Assembly (NCBI GenBank): GCA_030040395.1
Contig: JASHTU010000334.1
Location: forward strand, 1 to 5,223
DNA length: 5,223 bases
Direction: 5' to 3'
Source of the DNA: Acidobacteriaceae bacterium
Lineage (GTDB): Bacteria; Acidobacteriota; Terriglobia; Terriglobales; Acidobacteriaceae
Under the pieces are notes generated by a model that worked only from the letters and a program-made list of their open reading frames with translations, was not told where the DNA came from and did no database searches. The position numbers and the translations under genes were made by a program. Shown piece by piece: positions 1 to 4,885 of this stretch. Every line of letters starts with the position of its first letter. The stretch's first letter is position 1.

Positions 1-189
1 GGCGATGCGTTCGCCGCCGCGCAGCTTGAACGCCGCCTTGGCCGGCCCGCCGTTCACCTGCACACTTCCCTGGTCGAGCAGCAGTTGCACCCGCGAGCGG
101 CTCACGCCCTCCAGCCGGGAGACGAGAAACCGATCCAGGCGCTGCCCTCGCGCTTCAGCGGGCGCCTCGAAGACGCGTTCGCCGTTCAT
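1..189 (-). CDS. rluD: RluD-family 23S rRNA pseudouridine synthase, N-terminal S4 domain (partial)
   Basis: Only the first 63 codons are present; the gene runs off the left edge. The translation begins MNGERVFEAPAEARGQRLD and continues with RFLVSRLEGVSRSRVQ, then a LLLDQGSVQVNG segment and KAAFKLRGGERIA. This is the S4-type RNA-binding fold that opens RluA/RluD-type pseudouridine synthases (conserved RLD..L, SR...Q.LI..G.V.VNG and K...K...G). The catalytic domain with its HRLD aspartate lies outside the window, so the exact family member (RluD, RluC or other) cannot be settled. The family isomerises specific uridines in 23S rRNA. The ATG start overlaps the TGA stop of the upstream lgt-family gene as ATGA, so the two are probably translationally coupled and co-transcribed. 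Confidence 0.85.
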   Translation of the reverse strand, partial: MNGERVFEAPAEARGQRLDRFLVSRLEGVSRSRVQLLLDQGSVQVNGGPAKAAFKLRGGERIA

Positions 190-1019
190 GGACCGCCCCG
201 GGCCTCGCCGGCGGGCGCCGCTTCCTTGCTCTCCGCGCTTGTGGCCTTGCGTTCCATCAGCACCGGCGCTGCAATCAGCACCAGCGCCAGCGCCGCGATC
301 TGGGGCCCGTCCACGGCTCCGCGCAGCACCCAGCCGCGGCCCTCGGGATCGCGCCAAATTTCGGTGACGAAAATGACCGCGCCAATGCCCATGAGGCAAA
401 TTCCGGCCAAGTCGCCCGGCCGGCGCAGTAGGGGCTGCCAAAAGAGAAAGAGGAGCGCCAGCGCGAAAAACGCGAACCCCGCATAAGCCTGCACGGGGTG
501 CAGAGGAACGCCCAGCGGCGCGCCGCTCCAGCGCGCGGCCAGCGGGTTGGTGTAGGTGATAGCCCAGTGCACGGCGCGACTGGCCTCGGTTCCGTACCCT
601 GAACCGGCCAGCAAGGCCCCGAGTTGTTCAAACGCGAGTCCCAGAGCCAGCGGCGCGGCCAGCGCGTCGGCGGTGCGCCGCAAAGGCAGCGTGCGGCGGC
701 GCGCATACCACAGCGCGCACCCTCCGCCCGCCGCCACCCCTGCTCCGGCCAGCAGCGGATGGTGAATCATGGCCAGCCCCATCAGCCAGGAAGGATGCCT
801 CTGCAACACGCCCCAGTTCATGACCACGAGCAGGAGCCGCTCGCCAACCAACGCGGCAAACAGCGAAACCACGCAGAGGTTCCACACCTGCCCAGGGTCC
901 ACGCGCGCCGCGCGCGCCGTGTGCAGCGCCAGACACAGGCCGACCAGCACGCCCACCGCGGCCAACGCGCCATACGACGGTATGAGAAAAGAGCCGATGC
1001 GAAAGAGGATCGGATGCAC
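186..1019 (-). CDS. lgt: Lgt-family prolipoprotein diacylglyceryl transferase, divergent active site
   Basis: A 277-residue membrane protein of the usual Lgt length. It starts at a GTG with the typical opening MHPILFRIGSFLIPSYG, where Tyr16 matches the conserved family tyrosine, and then shows about seven hydrophobic segments. The late motif HPVQAY (174-179, family HPxQLYE) and the FVTEIWRDP segment (217-225, conserved arginine at 223) support the assignment. Lgt transfers diacylglyceryl from phosphatidylglycerol to the lipobox cysteine of prolipoproteins in the inner membrane. Oddly, the family signature GRxGNFxNxExxG is degraded here: residues 129-143 read AFEQLGALLAGSGYG, so the catalytic Arg (E. 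coli R143) becomes Gln132 and Asn146 becomes Ala135. The HGG/YGG segment is also not recognisable near 86-94. No clear Shine-Dalgarno precedes the GTG. It follows the 6S-like RNA and overlaps rluD by 4 bp. Family membership is secure; enzymatic activity is not. Confidence 0.85.
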   Translation of the reverse strand: MHPILFRIGSFLIPSYGALAAVGVLVGLCLALHTARAARVDPGQVWNLCVVSLFAALVGERLLLVVMNWGVLQRHPSWLMGLAMIHHPLLAGAGVAAGGGCALWYARRRTLPLRRTADALAAPLALGLAFEQLGALLAGSGYGTEASRAVHWAITYTNPLAARWSGAPLGVPLHPVQAYAGFAFFALALLFLFWQPLLRRPGDLAGICLMGIGAVIFVTEIWRDPEGRGWVLRGAVDGPQIAALALVLIAAPVLMERKATSAESKEAAPAGEARGGP

Positions 1020-1034
1020 TGGTGCCAGAATACA

Positions 1035-1074
1035 GCCAGCGAGCGAGTCAGCAGGTCAGCGAATCAGCAGTCGG
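1035..1074. repeat. Degenerate 8-bp tandem repeat array (site 1, upstream of the lgt-family gene)
   Basis: Five consecutive octamers can be read on the + strand: GCCAGCGA, GCGAGTCA, GCAGGTCA, GCGAATCA, GCAGTCGG. In the reverse orientation the units resemble GCTGACTC/GCTGATTC, the same family seen at 3311-3350, 4378-4401 and 4800-4880. The array lies between the end of the structured RNA and the lgt-family start codon, in the presumed leader of that gene. Its function is unknown. Confidence 0.6.
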
Positions 1075-1079
1075 CACAT

Positions 1080-1095
1080 CACCGCGAGCGCGGTG
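1080..1095 (-). terminator. GC-rich hairpin downstream of the 6S-like RNA, possible terminator or processing site
   Basis: The sequence CACCGCGAGCGCGGTG is a perfect inverted repeat (6-7 bp stem, 2-4 nt loop) located about 8 nt past the predicted 3' end of the RNA. No T-tract follows on the minus strand, so this is not a canonical intrinsic terminator. It could equally stall or protect a 3' end that is trimmed back to the RNA's closing stem. Confidence 0.35.
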
Positions 1096-1102
1096 GAGAA
1101 GG

Positions 1103-1296
1103 TAGAATCCGGCCCACGGGGCCGTGAGCAATGCGCTGGTGAACCCGTCCTAAGACGGTGGAGCTCCCCGCGGTTCATTAGGCATTCCGGACTGGCGGAC
1201 ACGGCACACAGAACCGATGGTCGAGTCGAGCTCCTGTTCAATGAATGTTGGTTCAACCAGCGTTGACCACCCACCTGCTTAGCAGGCCGGTTTCTA
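1103..1296 (-). ncRNA. ssrS: Probable 6S RNA
   Basis: A roughly 194-nt RNA is predicted from structure. Its ends pair: AGAAACCGGCC (1295-1285) with GGCCGGATTCT (1114-1104), 10 of 11 positions. A second helix pairs CGCTGGTTGAACC (1262-1250) with GGTTCACCAGCG (1145-1134) with one bulge. Next comes an open region: 15 nt on the 5' side (1249-1235) and 14 nt on the 3' side (1159-1146), the latter able to fold as the small hairpin CGTC-TTAG-GACG. The apical arm has stems GGAGCTC/GAGCTCC (1234-1228 with 1166-1160) and CGGTTC/GAACCG (1216-1211 with 1176-1171). Length, long closing stem, central bubble near nt 47-61, a 3'-side bubble hairpin and the position just after zapA all fit 6S RNA, which mimics an open promoter and binds sigma70 RNA polymerase. 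Primary-sequence similarity to E. coli 6S is slight, so the call rests on architecture and synteny. Exact ends are inferred. Confidence 0.68.
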
Positions 1297-1302
1297 TTGC
1301 GG

Positions 1303-1331
1303 ATAGTATGGTTCCTTGCAAGAAATTGCAA
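1303..1331 (-). promoter_or_regulatory. Sigma70-like promoter for the 6S-like RNA
   Basis: On the minus strand TTGCAA (1331-1326) and TACTAT (1308-1303) are separated by exactly 17 bp, each matching 4 of 6 consensus bases (an overlapping CATACT gives an alternative -10). The expected start point, 6-8 nt downstream, falls at about 1295-1297, exactly where the RNA's closing stem begins. That agreement between two independent predictions is the main support. Confidence 0.6.
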
Positions 1332-1411
1332 GTCTTGTGTGCGATAGGCGCGCTGTGGTAGCGTGTATGGTCCCGTTTTTCCCAACCCCCGGCCCAAAAT
1401 GGAAAGGAGCG

Positions 1412-1726
1412 CTACGAGGCAGACTTTCGTTCGTCTTCGAGCACTTCGTCGAGCAGACAGCGGAGGCTGGCGGCGCGGGCGTGACCCAGCCGCGGATCGG
1501 CCGCGCCCGCCTGGGAGAGCTCGTCGGCCAGATTCAAGGCCGCTAATACGGCGACCCGCAGCGAATCGGCGGTGTGTCCCTGGGCCGCGACGGCGCGCAT
1601 CTTGGCGTCGACCCGCGCGGCCAGCTCGCGAATGTGCTCGGGATCCTGACCGGAAAGATGATAGAGCTGGTCATAGATTTCAACGGTGACGTATTCAGAG
1701 GGCTTGCCGCGTGATTGTTCCGCCAT
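1412..1726 (-). CDS. zapA: Cell division protein ZapA
   Basis: A 104-residue protein, typical of ZapA. After a short polar N-terminus, residues 12-32 (YVTVEIYDQLYHLSGQDPEH) form the ZapA globular head. IRELAARVDAKM (32-43) and the DSLRVAVLAALNLADEL helix (54-70) are characteristic, leading into a C-terminal helix rich in charged residues (SLRCLLDEVLEDERK). ZapA binds FtsZ at midcell and cross-links protofilaments to stabilise the Z-ring. The ATG at 1726 is chosen because GAGG sits 6 nt upstream; an in-frame GTG at 1738 would overlap the preceding stop as GTGA and add four residues. The zapB-like gene ends only 8 nt upstream, with the Shine-Dalgarno overlapping its stop codon, so the two are co-translated. 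A 6S-like RNA follows about 115 bp downstream. Confidence 0.88.
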   Translation of the reverse strand: MAEQSRGKPSEYVTVEIYDQLYHLSGQDPEHIRELAARVDAKMRAVAAQGHTADSLRVAVLAALNLADELSQAGAADPRLGHARAASLRCLLDEVLEDERKSAS

Positions 1727-1734
1727 CGGCTGCC

Positions 1735-2073
1735 TCACATTTCGAGCCCGTCGAGTTGGGTGAGCAGCCGCTCTACGCGCTGGCGCACATGATCCCGCTC
1801 AGCCTTCAGCGCTCCTACTTCCGCCTGCAACTGCTCCGCAAGGGCGGTCTGCTGGCGCAGCTCGAGTTCAACCTGGGCGGCGCGCTCGTCGGCGGCGGCC
1901 CGCGCCTGGCGTTCCTGCTTGACCACCGCAACCGCGCGCACAATGCGCTCTTCGAGCGCGGAAAAATCGTCAGCGCTCACCGACAGCGCCTGCGGCTCCG
2001 CTGCCGGCTCCCCAAGAGCTGTCTCCGGCTGCTCGCCGCCCGCCACTTCGGGCTCAAAAAAGGATTGCGACAT
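1735..2073 (-). CDS. Small coiled-coil protein, ZapB-like
   Basis: A 112-residue protein beginning MSQSFFEPEVAGGEQPE. The first ~35 residues are acidic, Pro/Ala/Glu-rich and probably disordered. From about residue 36 (DDFSALEERIVRAVAVVKQE) to the end it is one long predicted coiled coil, with heptad-spaced Leu/Val/Ala and many Glu, Arg and Gln. There is no signal peptide or membrane segment. The ATG at 2073 is preceded by GGAGG with a 7-nt spacer, a strong ribosome binding site. The open frame extends further upstream but overlaps the end of pheT and looks non-coding there. Its place immediately before zapA, with coupled translation, and its coiled-coil nature suggest a ZapB-type partner of ZapA in Z-ring assembly. 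Coiled coils give poor family resolution, so this is a contextual inference. E. coli ZapB is shorter (about 81 residues). Confidence 0.72.
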   Translation of the reverse strand: MSQSFFEPEVAGGEQPETALGEPAAEPQALSVSADDFSALEERIVRAVAVVKQERQARAAADERAAQVELELRQQTALAEQLQAEVGALKAERDHVRQRVERLLTQLDGLEM

Positions 2074-2126
2074 ACAATAACCTCCGCGCCCAAATGATTT
2101 CCGCGCGCATGCCTCGTTCGGGTTCG

Positions 2127-2132
2127 AGTATA
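2127..2132 (-). promoter_or_regulatory. Possible -10 element for the zapB-like/zapA unit
   Basis: TATACT on the minus strand (5 of 6 with TATAAT) lies in the 134-bp gap after pheT, about 54 nt before the zapB-like start codon. The -35 position at 17-bp spacing reads GCAATA, a poor match, so any promoter here would be weak or need an activator. No other good candidate was seen in this gap. Confidence 0.3.
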
Positions 2133-2169
2133 GCGCCGATCGCGGTTGATATTGCGCCTGGAGTCTGTG

Positions 2170-2199
2170 ATTAACTTTCGCGCGTGCGGGAAAGTGAAT
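2170..2199. repeat. Inverted repeat just downstream of pheT
   Basis: The arms ATTAACTTTC (2170-2179) and GAAAGTGAAT (2190-2199) pair at 9 of 10 positions, and the 10-nt loop can add CGC/GCG pairing. It begins about 9 nt past the pheT stop codon. It is AT-rich at the base and lacks a T-tract on either side, so it is not a standard intrinsic terminator. It could be a 3'-end stabilising hairpin for the pheT message or a protein-binding site. Confidence 0.45.
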
Positions 2200-2207
2200 A
2201 ACAGGCT

Positions 2208-4364
2208 CTAGGTGCGCAGACGAGCGCCTGCCTTGCCAACAGCCTCGACCACGCGCGCCTGGAATTCCTGCAACTCTTCTTCGCGCAGCGTGCGGTCGGG
2301 GGCCTGGAAGGTTGCGCCCAGCAGCAAAGCGTACTCGCCCGCGCCCAGACGAGGATCGCGAAAAACCTCGCGTACGCGCCACTCCACGAGCTCCGGAATC
2401 TGCAGGCCGGCGAGAGCGCGGTGGAGCGACTCCCAAGGAATGCTCTCCTCCAGCACCAGGGAAAAATCGCGGCGCACGGACTGGAAGCGGGAGATTTCCC
2501 GCGCCGCGGGTCTGCGCAGCGGCAGCTTGTAGAGCCGGTCGAGATACAGCTCGCCCACCAGCAGCGGTTCTTTGATTTTGCGCGCCGCGGCCTCGCGCGG
2601 ATGAAGTTGCCCGAACCACCCCACGCTGACGCCTTCCGCGACGACGCGCGCGGCGCGATAAGGATGGAGCCACGCCGGCGTCAGGCCGGCCTCGGCGGGA
2701 AAACGGTCGAAGTAAAGGGCGCGCGTTTCAAACCGCGACACGAGCTCTTCGACGGCGCCTTTCATGTCGTGGAAATCGAGGTCGCGCGGCGCGCGCAGCG
2801 CGCTCTCCTCCGCCACCACGCCCGTGGCGCCAAAAGCTATGGCCGGGCGCTCCTCCACCTTGTCCGGGCTGCCGCTGAAGACCGTGCCCAGCTCGAAGAG
2901 CCGCACGTCGCTCACGTCGCGATGCAGGTTGGCGGAGAGGATGGTGAGCATTCCGGGGACCAGCGAGGGGCGCAGCACGCCGGCTTCTTCGCTCAGCGGA
3001 TTGTCCAACGGAACCACCAGCCCCGGCTGCGGCGCGGTGAGCGCCGCCTCCGCCGCAGAGCAGAAGGTGCTCGCAATCGCCTCATGAAAACCCGCAGATC
3101 GGAGAGCAGCGCGCGCGGCCGCTTCTTTTTCCGCCCAGGGCAGCGCCTGCACGCCTTCGCCGAAGGCCGGCAGCGTGTTGGCGAAACGGTTGTAACCGTA
3201 GATGCGCGCAACCTCCTCGATGAGATCGATCTCCCGCTCGAGGTCCAGCCGCCAACTGGGCAGCGTAACCAGCCAGGAGTCTCGTCCAAAGCCCTGCCCC
3301 ATCGCGGGTGGCCCACTCGCTAACTCGCTGGTTGGCTGACTCGCCGTCAGCCCGCACCCGAGCGCCCTCAGCATGTCCTTAACCGTCGCCGCGGTGATTC
3401 CGTCTTCGTCGATCGTCCTGCCCAGGATGCGCCGCACTTCGCTAAGCTCGAGCGCGATGGGCGCGCGCTGTGCGGTGCGTTCTTCGAAAGCCGCAACGCG
3501 CGCATCGACGAGCTCGCCATCGATCCATCCCCCGCTGCCCAGCAGGATTGCGCCCACCAGCGCGGAAGCCGCCGGCGCGGCATTGAAATCCGCGCCGCGC
3601 TCAAAGCGGTGGCTGGCGTCGGTGTGCAGGCCGTGGCGCCGCGCCGTGCGCCGCACCGCCATCGGTTCAAACCACGCCGCCTCGATGAGCACATTCCGGG
3701 TCTCCGGCGTAATCATGGTGTCCCAACCGCCCATCACGCCGGCCAGCGCGACCGCCTTGGCGTGATCCGCAACCACGAGATCATCGGCGTCGAGCACGCG
3801 GTCCATGCCATCCAGCGTCTTCAGCCGTTCGCCCGGCCGCGCCCGTCGCACCACAATGCCGCCTTCAATCTTGTCGAGGTCGAAGGCGTGCGTGGGCTGG
3901 CCCATCGCCAGCCACGCGAAGTTCGTGGCGTCTACGGCGTTCGAAATCATCTTCTGCTCGAGCAGACGGAAATAGGTGGCCACTTCCGCGCCCGCAAACC
4001 AGTCGCGCGATTGGCCGATGGTCACGCCGCGCAAGACGCGCGCGGTGAAGCGTCCGCAAGCGTCCTTGGCCTCGATCTCAACGGAAAAAGGCCGTGCCGC
4101 CGGCCGTGCCGCAGGGAGCGCAAACTTGAGCGGCTTGAGCTCCAACCCATAAATCGCCGCCGCCTCGCGGGCAATGCCGTAGTGATTCATGGCGTCCACG
4201 CGGTTGGTGGTGATGTCCATCTCGTAGAGCGAGCCGTTGCCTTCGCCAAGCGGATAAATGCCCTCGACCGCAATGCCGCGCAGCGTCAGGTCCTCGGCTA
4301 ATTGCGCGTCGTTCGCGACCATCCCCGGCAGGTACTCTCTGAGCCACTTGGTCAGTATCTTCAT
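2208..4364 (-). CDS. pheT: Phenylalanine--tRNA ligase beta subunit, short form without EMAP/OB domain
   Basis: A 718-residue PheT, the beta chain of alpha2beta2 phenylalanyl-tRNA synthetase in the cytoplasm. The N-terminal MKILTKWLREYLPG helix (B1) runs at about residue 45 straight into YEMDITTNRVDAMNHYGIAR, so the roughly 100-residue tRNA-binding EMAP/OB domain found in E. coli PheT (795 aa) is absent. B3/B4, which holds the editing site, spans about 94-295 and includes NAVDATNFAWLAMGQPTHAFD (142-162) and RRHGLHTDASHRFERG (242-257). B5 covers about 300-392 (PSWRLDLEREIDLIEEVARIYGYN at its end) and carries an extra segment at about 340-361. The catalytic-like B6/B7 region follows (about 395-620). 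The FDX-ACB anticodon-binding domain starts near REISRFQSVRRDF (622-634) and runs to the end. The ATG has only a weak GAG-type ribosome site. pheS lies upstream, separated by a small inserted gene. Confidence 0.96.
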   Translation of the reverse strand: MKILTKWLREYLPGMVANDAQLAEDLTLRGIAVEGIYPLGEGNGSLYEMDITTNRVDAMNHYGIAREAAAIYGLELKPLKFALPAARPAARPFSVEIEAKDACGRFTARVLRGVTIGQSRDWFAGAEVATYFRLLEQKMISNAVDATNFAWLAMGQPTHAFDLDKIEGGIVVRRARPGERLKTLDGMDRVLDADDLVVADHAKAVALAGVMGGWDTMITPETRNVLIEAAWFEPMAVRRTARRHGLHTDASHRFERGADFNAAPAASALVGAILLGSGGWIDGELVDARVAAFEERTAQRAPIALELSEVRRILGRTIDEDGITAATVKDMLRALGCGLTASQPTSELASGPPAMGQGFGRDSWLVTLPSWRLDLEREIDLIEEVARIYGYNRFANTLPAFGEGVQALPWAEKEAAARAALRSAGFHEAIASTFCSAAEAALTAPQPGLVVPLDNPLSEEAGVLRPSLVPGMLTILSANLHRDVSDVRLFELGTVFSGSPDKVEERPAIAFGATGVVAEESALRAPRDLDFHDMKGAVEELVSRFETRALYFDRFPAEAGLTPAWLHPYRAARVVAEGVSVGWFGQLHPREAAARKIKEPLLVGELYLDRLYKLPLRRPAAREISRFQSVRRDFSLVLEESIPWESLHRALAGLQIPELVEWRVREVFRDPRLGAGEYALLLGATFQAPDRTLREEELQEFQARVVEAVGKAGARLRT
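3311..3350. repeat. Degenerate 8-bp tandem repeat array (site 2, inside pheT)
   Basis: Five octamers in a row on the + strand: GCCCACTC, GCTAACTC, GCTGGTTG, GCTGACTC, GCCGTCAG. They belong to the same family as the intergenic arrays in this window. The stretch encodes, in frame on the minus strand, PheT residues of about 339-352 (LTASQPTSELASGP), a low-complexity Ser/Thr/Pro/Ala segment absent from the E. coli B5 domain. Because 8 is not a multiple of 3, the repetition is visible in the DNA but not in the protein. Confidence 0.6.
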
Positions 4365-4377
4365 CGAATCTCAATCT

Positions 4378-4401
4378 GCAAGTTAGCAAGTTCGCTAAGT
4401 C
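4378..4401. repeat. Degenerate 8-bp tandem repeat array (site 3, leader of pheT)
   Basis: Three units on the + strand, GCAAGTTA, GCAAGTTC and GCTAAGTC, fill about half of the 49-bp gap between the four-helix-bundle gene and pheT. On the minus strand the same stretch reads GCTAACTT within TTGCTAACTTGC, matching the GCTAACTT unit at 4871-4878. The array ends 13 nt before the pheT ATG and lies in its untranslated leader or the intercistronic region. Confidence 0.55.
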
Positions 4402-4413
4402 TGTGACAAGCGC

Positions 4414-4776
4414 TCATGGCTCCAGAACTCCCAGCAGTCCATTGATCAACTTGGCGGCATCAATGGCCAAGTCAAGCAGTCGCTGCCTGGAGGACGGAGT
4501 CATAAAATTCATATCGCAAGCTAATTCGATTTGAGTCTGCAACTCGTATAGCGAACCCCTCGCCATTCCAAGCGAATTTCTCAATTGCGGGTCCGTCAGC
4601 CGTCCATGGCCTTCGGCAATATTGCTGGCGCCGGAAACAGCCGACCGTCTTAGCTGCACCCGCAAACCAAACATTTCTGACCTCGGGAACTCTTCTGTCA
4701 GCAGGTAGACTTCGCGAGCTAACTGCATGGCTCTCTGCCAGGCAACCAAATCCCGAAAATGTCTTGTTCTTGCCAC
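4414..4776 (-). CDS. Four-helix-bundle protein of the 23S rRNA intervening-sequence (IVS) family
   Basis: A 120-residue protein with the family's defining landmarks: HFRDLVAWQRAMQLAREVY (6-24), FPRSEMFGLRVQLRRSAVS (30-48), SNIAEGHGR (51-59) and ARGSLYELQTQIELA (72-86). These map to the four helices of the pentameric IVS/S23-type fold. Members were first found inside intervening sequences of spirochaete 23S rRNA genes and are common as scattered stand-alone genes; their biochemical role is unsettled. The GTG at 4776 gives the usual start a few residues before FRDL, with GAGG 12 nt upstream; a TTG at 4794 would add six residues (MRKKIR). GC over 4441-4740 is about 52% by hand count, against about 67% in a sampled part of pheT. 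It lies between pheS and pheT, which are normally adjacent, and is bracketed by octamer repeats, so I infer a late insertion. It is not needed for PheRS function. Confidence 0.88.
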   Translation of the reverse strand: MARTRHFRDLVAWQRAMQLAREVYLLTEEFPRSEMFGLRVQLRRSAVSGASNIAEGHGRLTDPQLRNSLGMARGSLYELQTQIELACDMNFMTPSSRQRLLDLAIDAAKLINGLLGVLEP

Positions 4777-4799
4777 CCTTATCTTCTTCCTCAACTATC

Positions 4800-4880
4800 G
4801 CTAATTGACAAATTTGCGAATGTGCATGCAACGGCTAACCCGCTAACTCGCGAATGTGCGCGAAGCGCACGCTAACTTGC
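4800..4880. repeat. Degenerate 8-bp repeat array (site 4, between pheS and the four-helix-bundle gene)
   Basis: The + strand contains the units GCTAATTG, ACAAATTT, GCGAATGT, then after a 10-nt interruption GCTAACCC, GCTAACTC, GCGAATGT, and after a hairpin-forming interruption GCTAACTT. The 10-mer GCGAATGTGC occurs twice, 34 bp apart, each time followed by GCTAAC. The array occupies most of the space from the upstream edge of the four-helix-bundle gene to the pheS stop codon. It is the longest member of this repeat family in the window. Confidence 0.6.
4856..4870 (-). other. Hairpin 3' of pheS
   Basis: GTGCGC-GAA-GCGCAC is a perfect 6-bp inverted repeat with a GAA loop, starting 15 nt past the pheS stop on the minus strand. 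No T-tract follows, so it is a poor intrinsic terminator. It may act as an attenuating or 3'-protecting structure between pheS and the downstream genes. It interrupts the octamer array. Confidence 0.4.
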
Positions 4881-4885
4881 CGCCC

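Noticed and set aside
1019..1028. Palindrome CTGGTGCCAG abutting the lgt-family start codon as a translational regulator
   Set aside because: The stem is only 4 bp with a 2-nt loop; too small to claim regulation.
1056..1397. Minus-strand open frame of 113 codons across the zapA-lgt gap
   Set aside because: It spans the 6S promoter and the whole structured RNA, shows no recognisable domain and has no good ribosome site. The RNA explains this stretch better.
2145..2172. Plus-strand promoter starting with TTGATA
   Set aside because: The -10 position at 17-bp spacing is a poor match, and no plus-strand gene follows.
2074..2673. N-terminal extension of the zapB-like frame to 2673
   Set aside because: The extension overlaps the end of pheT in another frame and reads as Arg/Gly/Ala-rich non-coding sequence. 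The ATG at 2073 has a strong GGAGG ribosome site and starts the plausible protein.
2421..3323. Long + strand open frame (300 codons) opposite pheT
   Set aside because: It lies wholly antisense to well-conserved PheT sequence, is rich in Arg/Ala/Gly as expected for a GC-rich shadow frame, and matches no family I recognise. Similar antisense frames at 3609-4301 and 624-1127 are rejected for the same reason.
4800..4880. CRISPR-like array
   Set aside because: Units are 8 bp and degenerate, with no regularly spaced unique spacers and no cas genes nearby.
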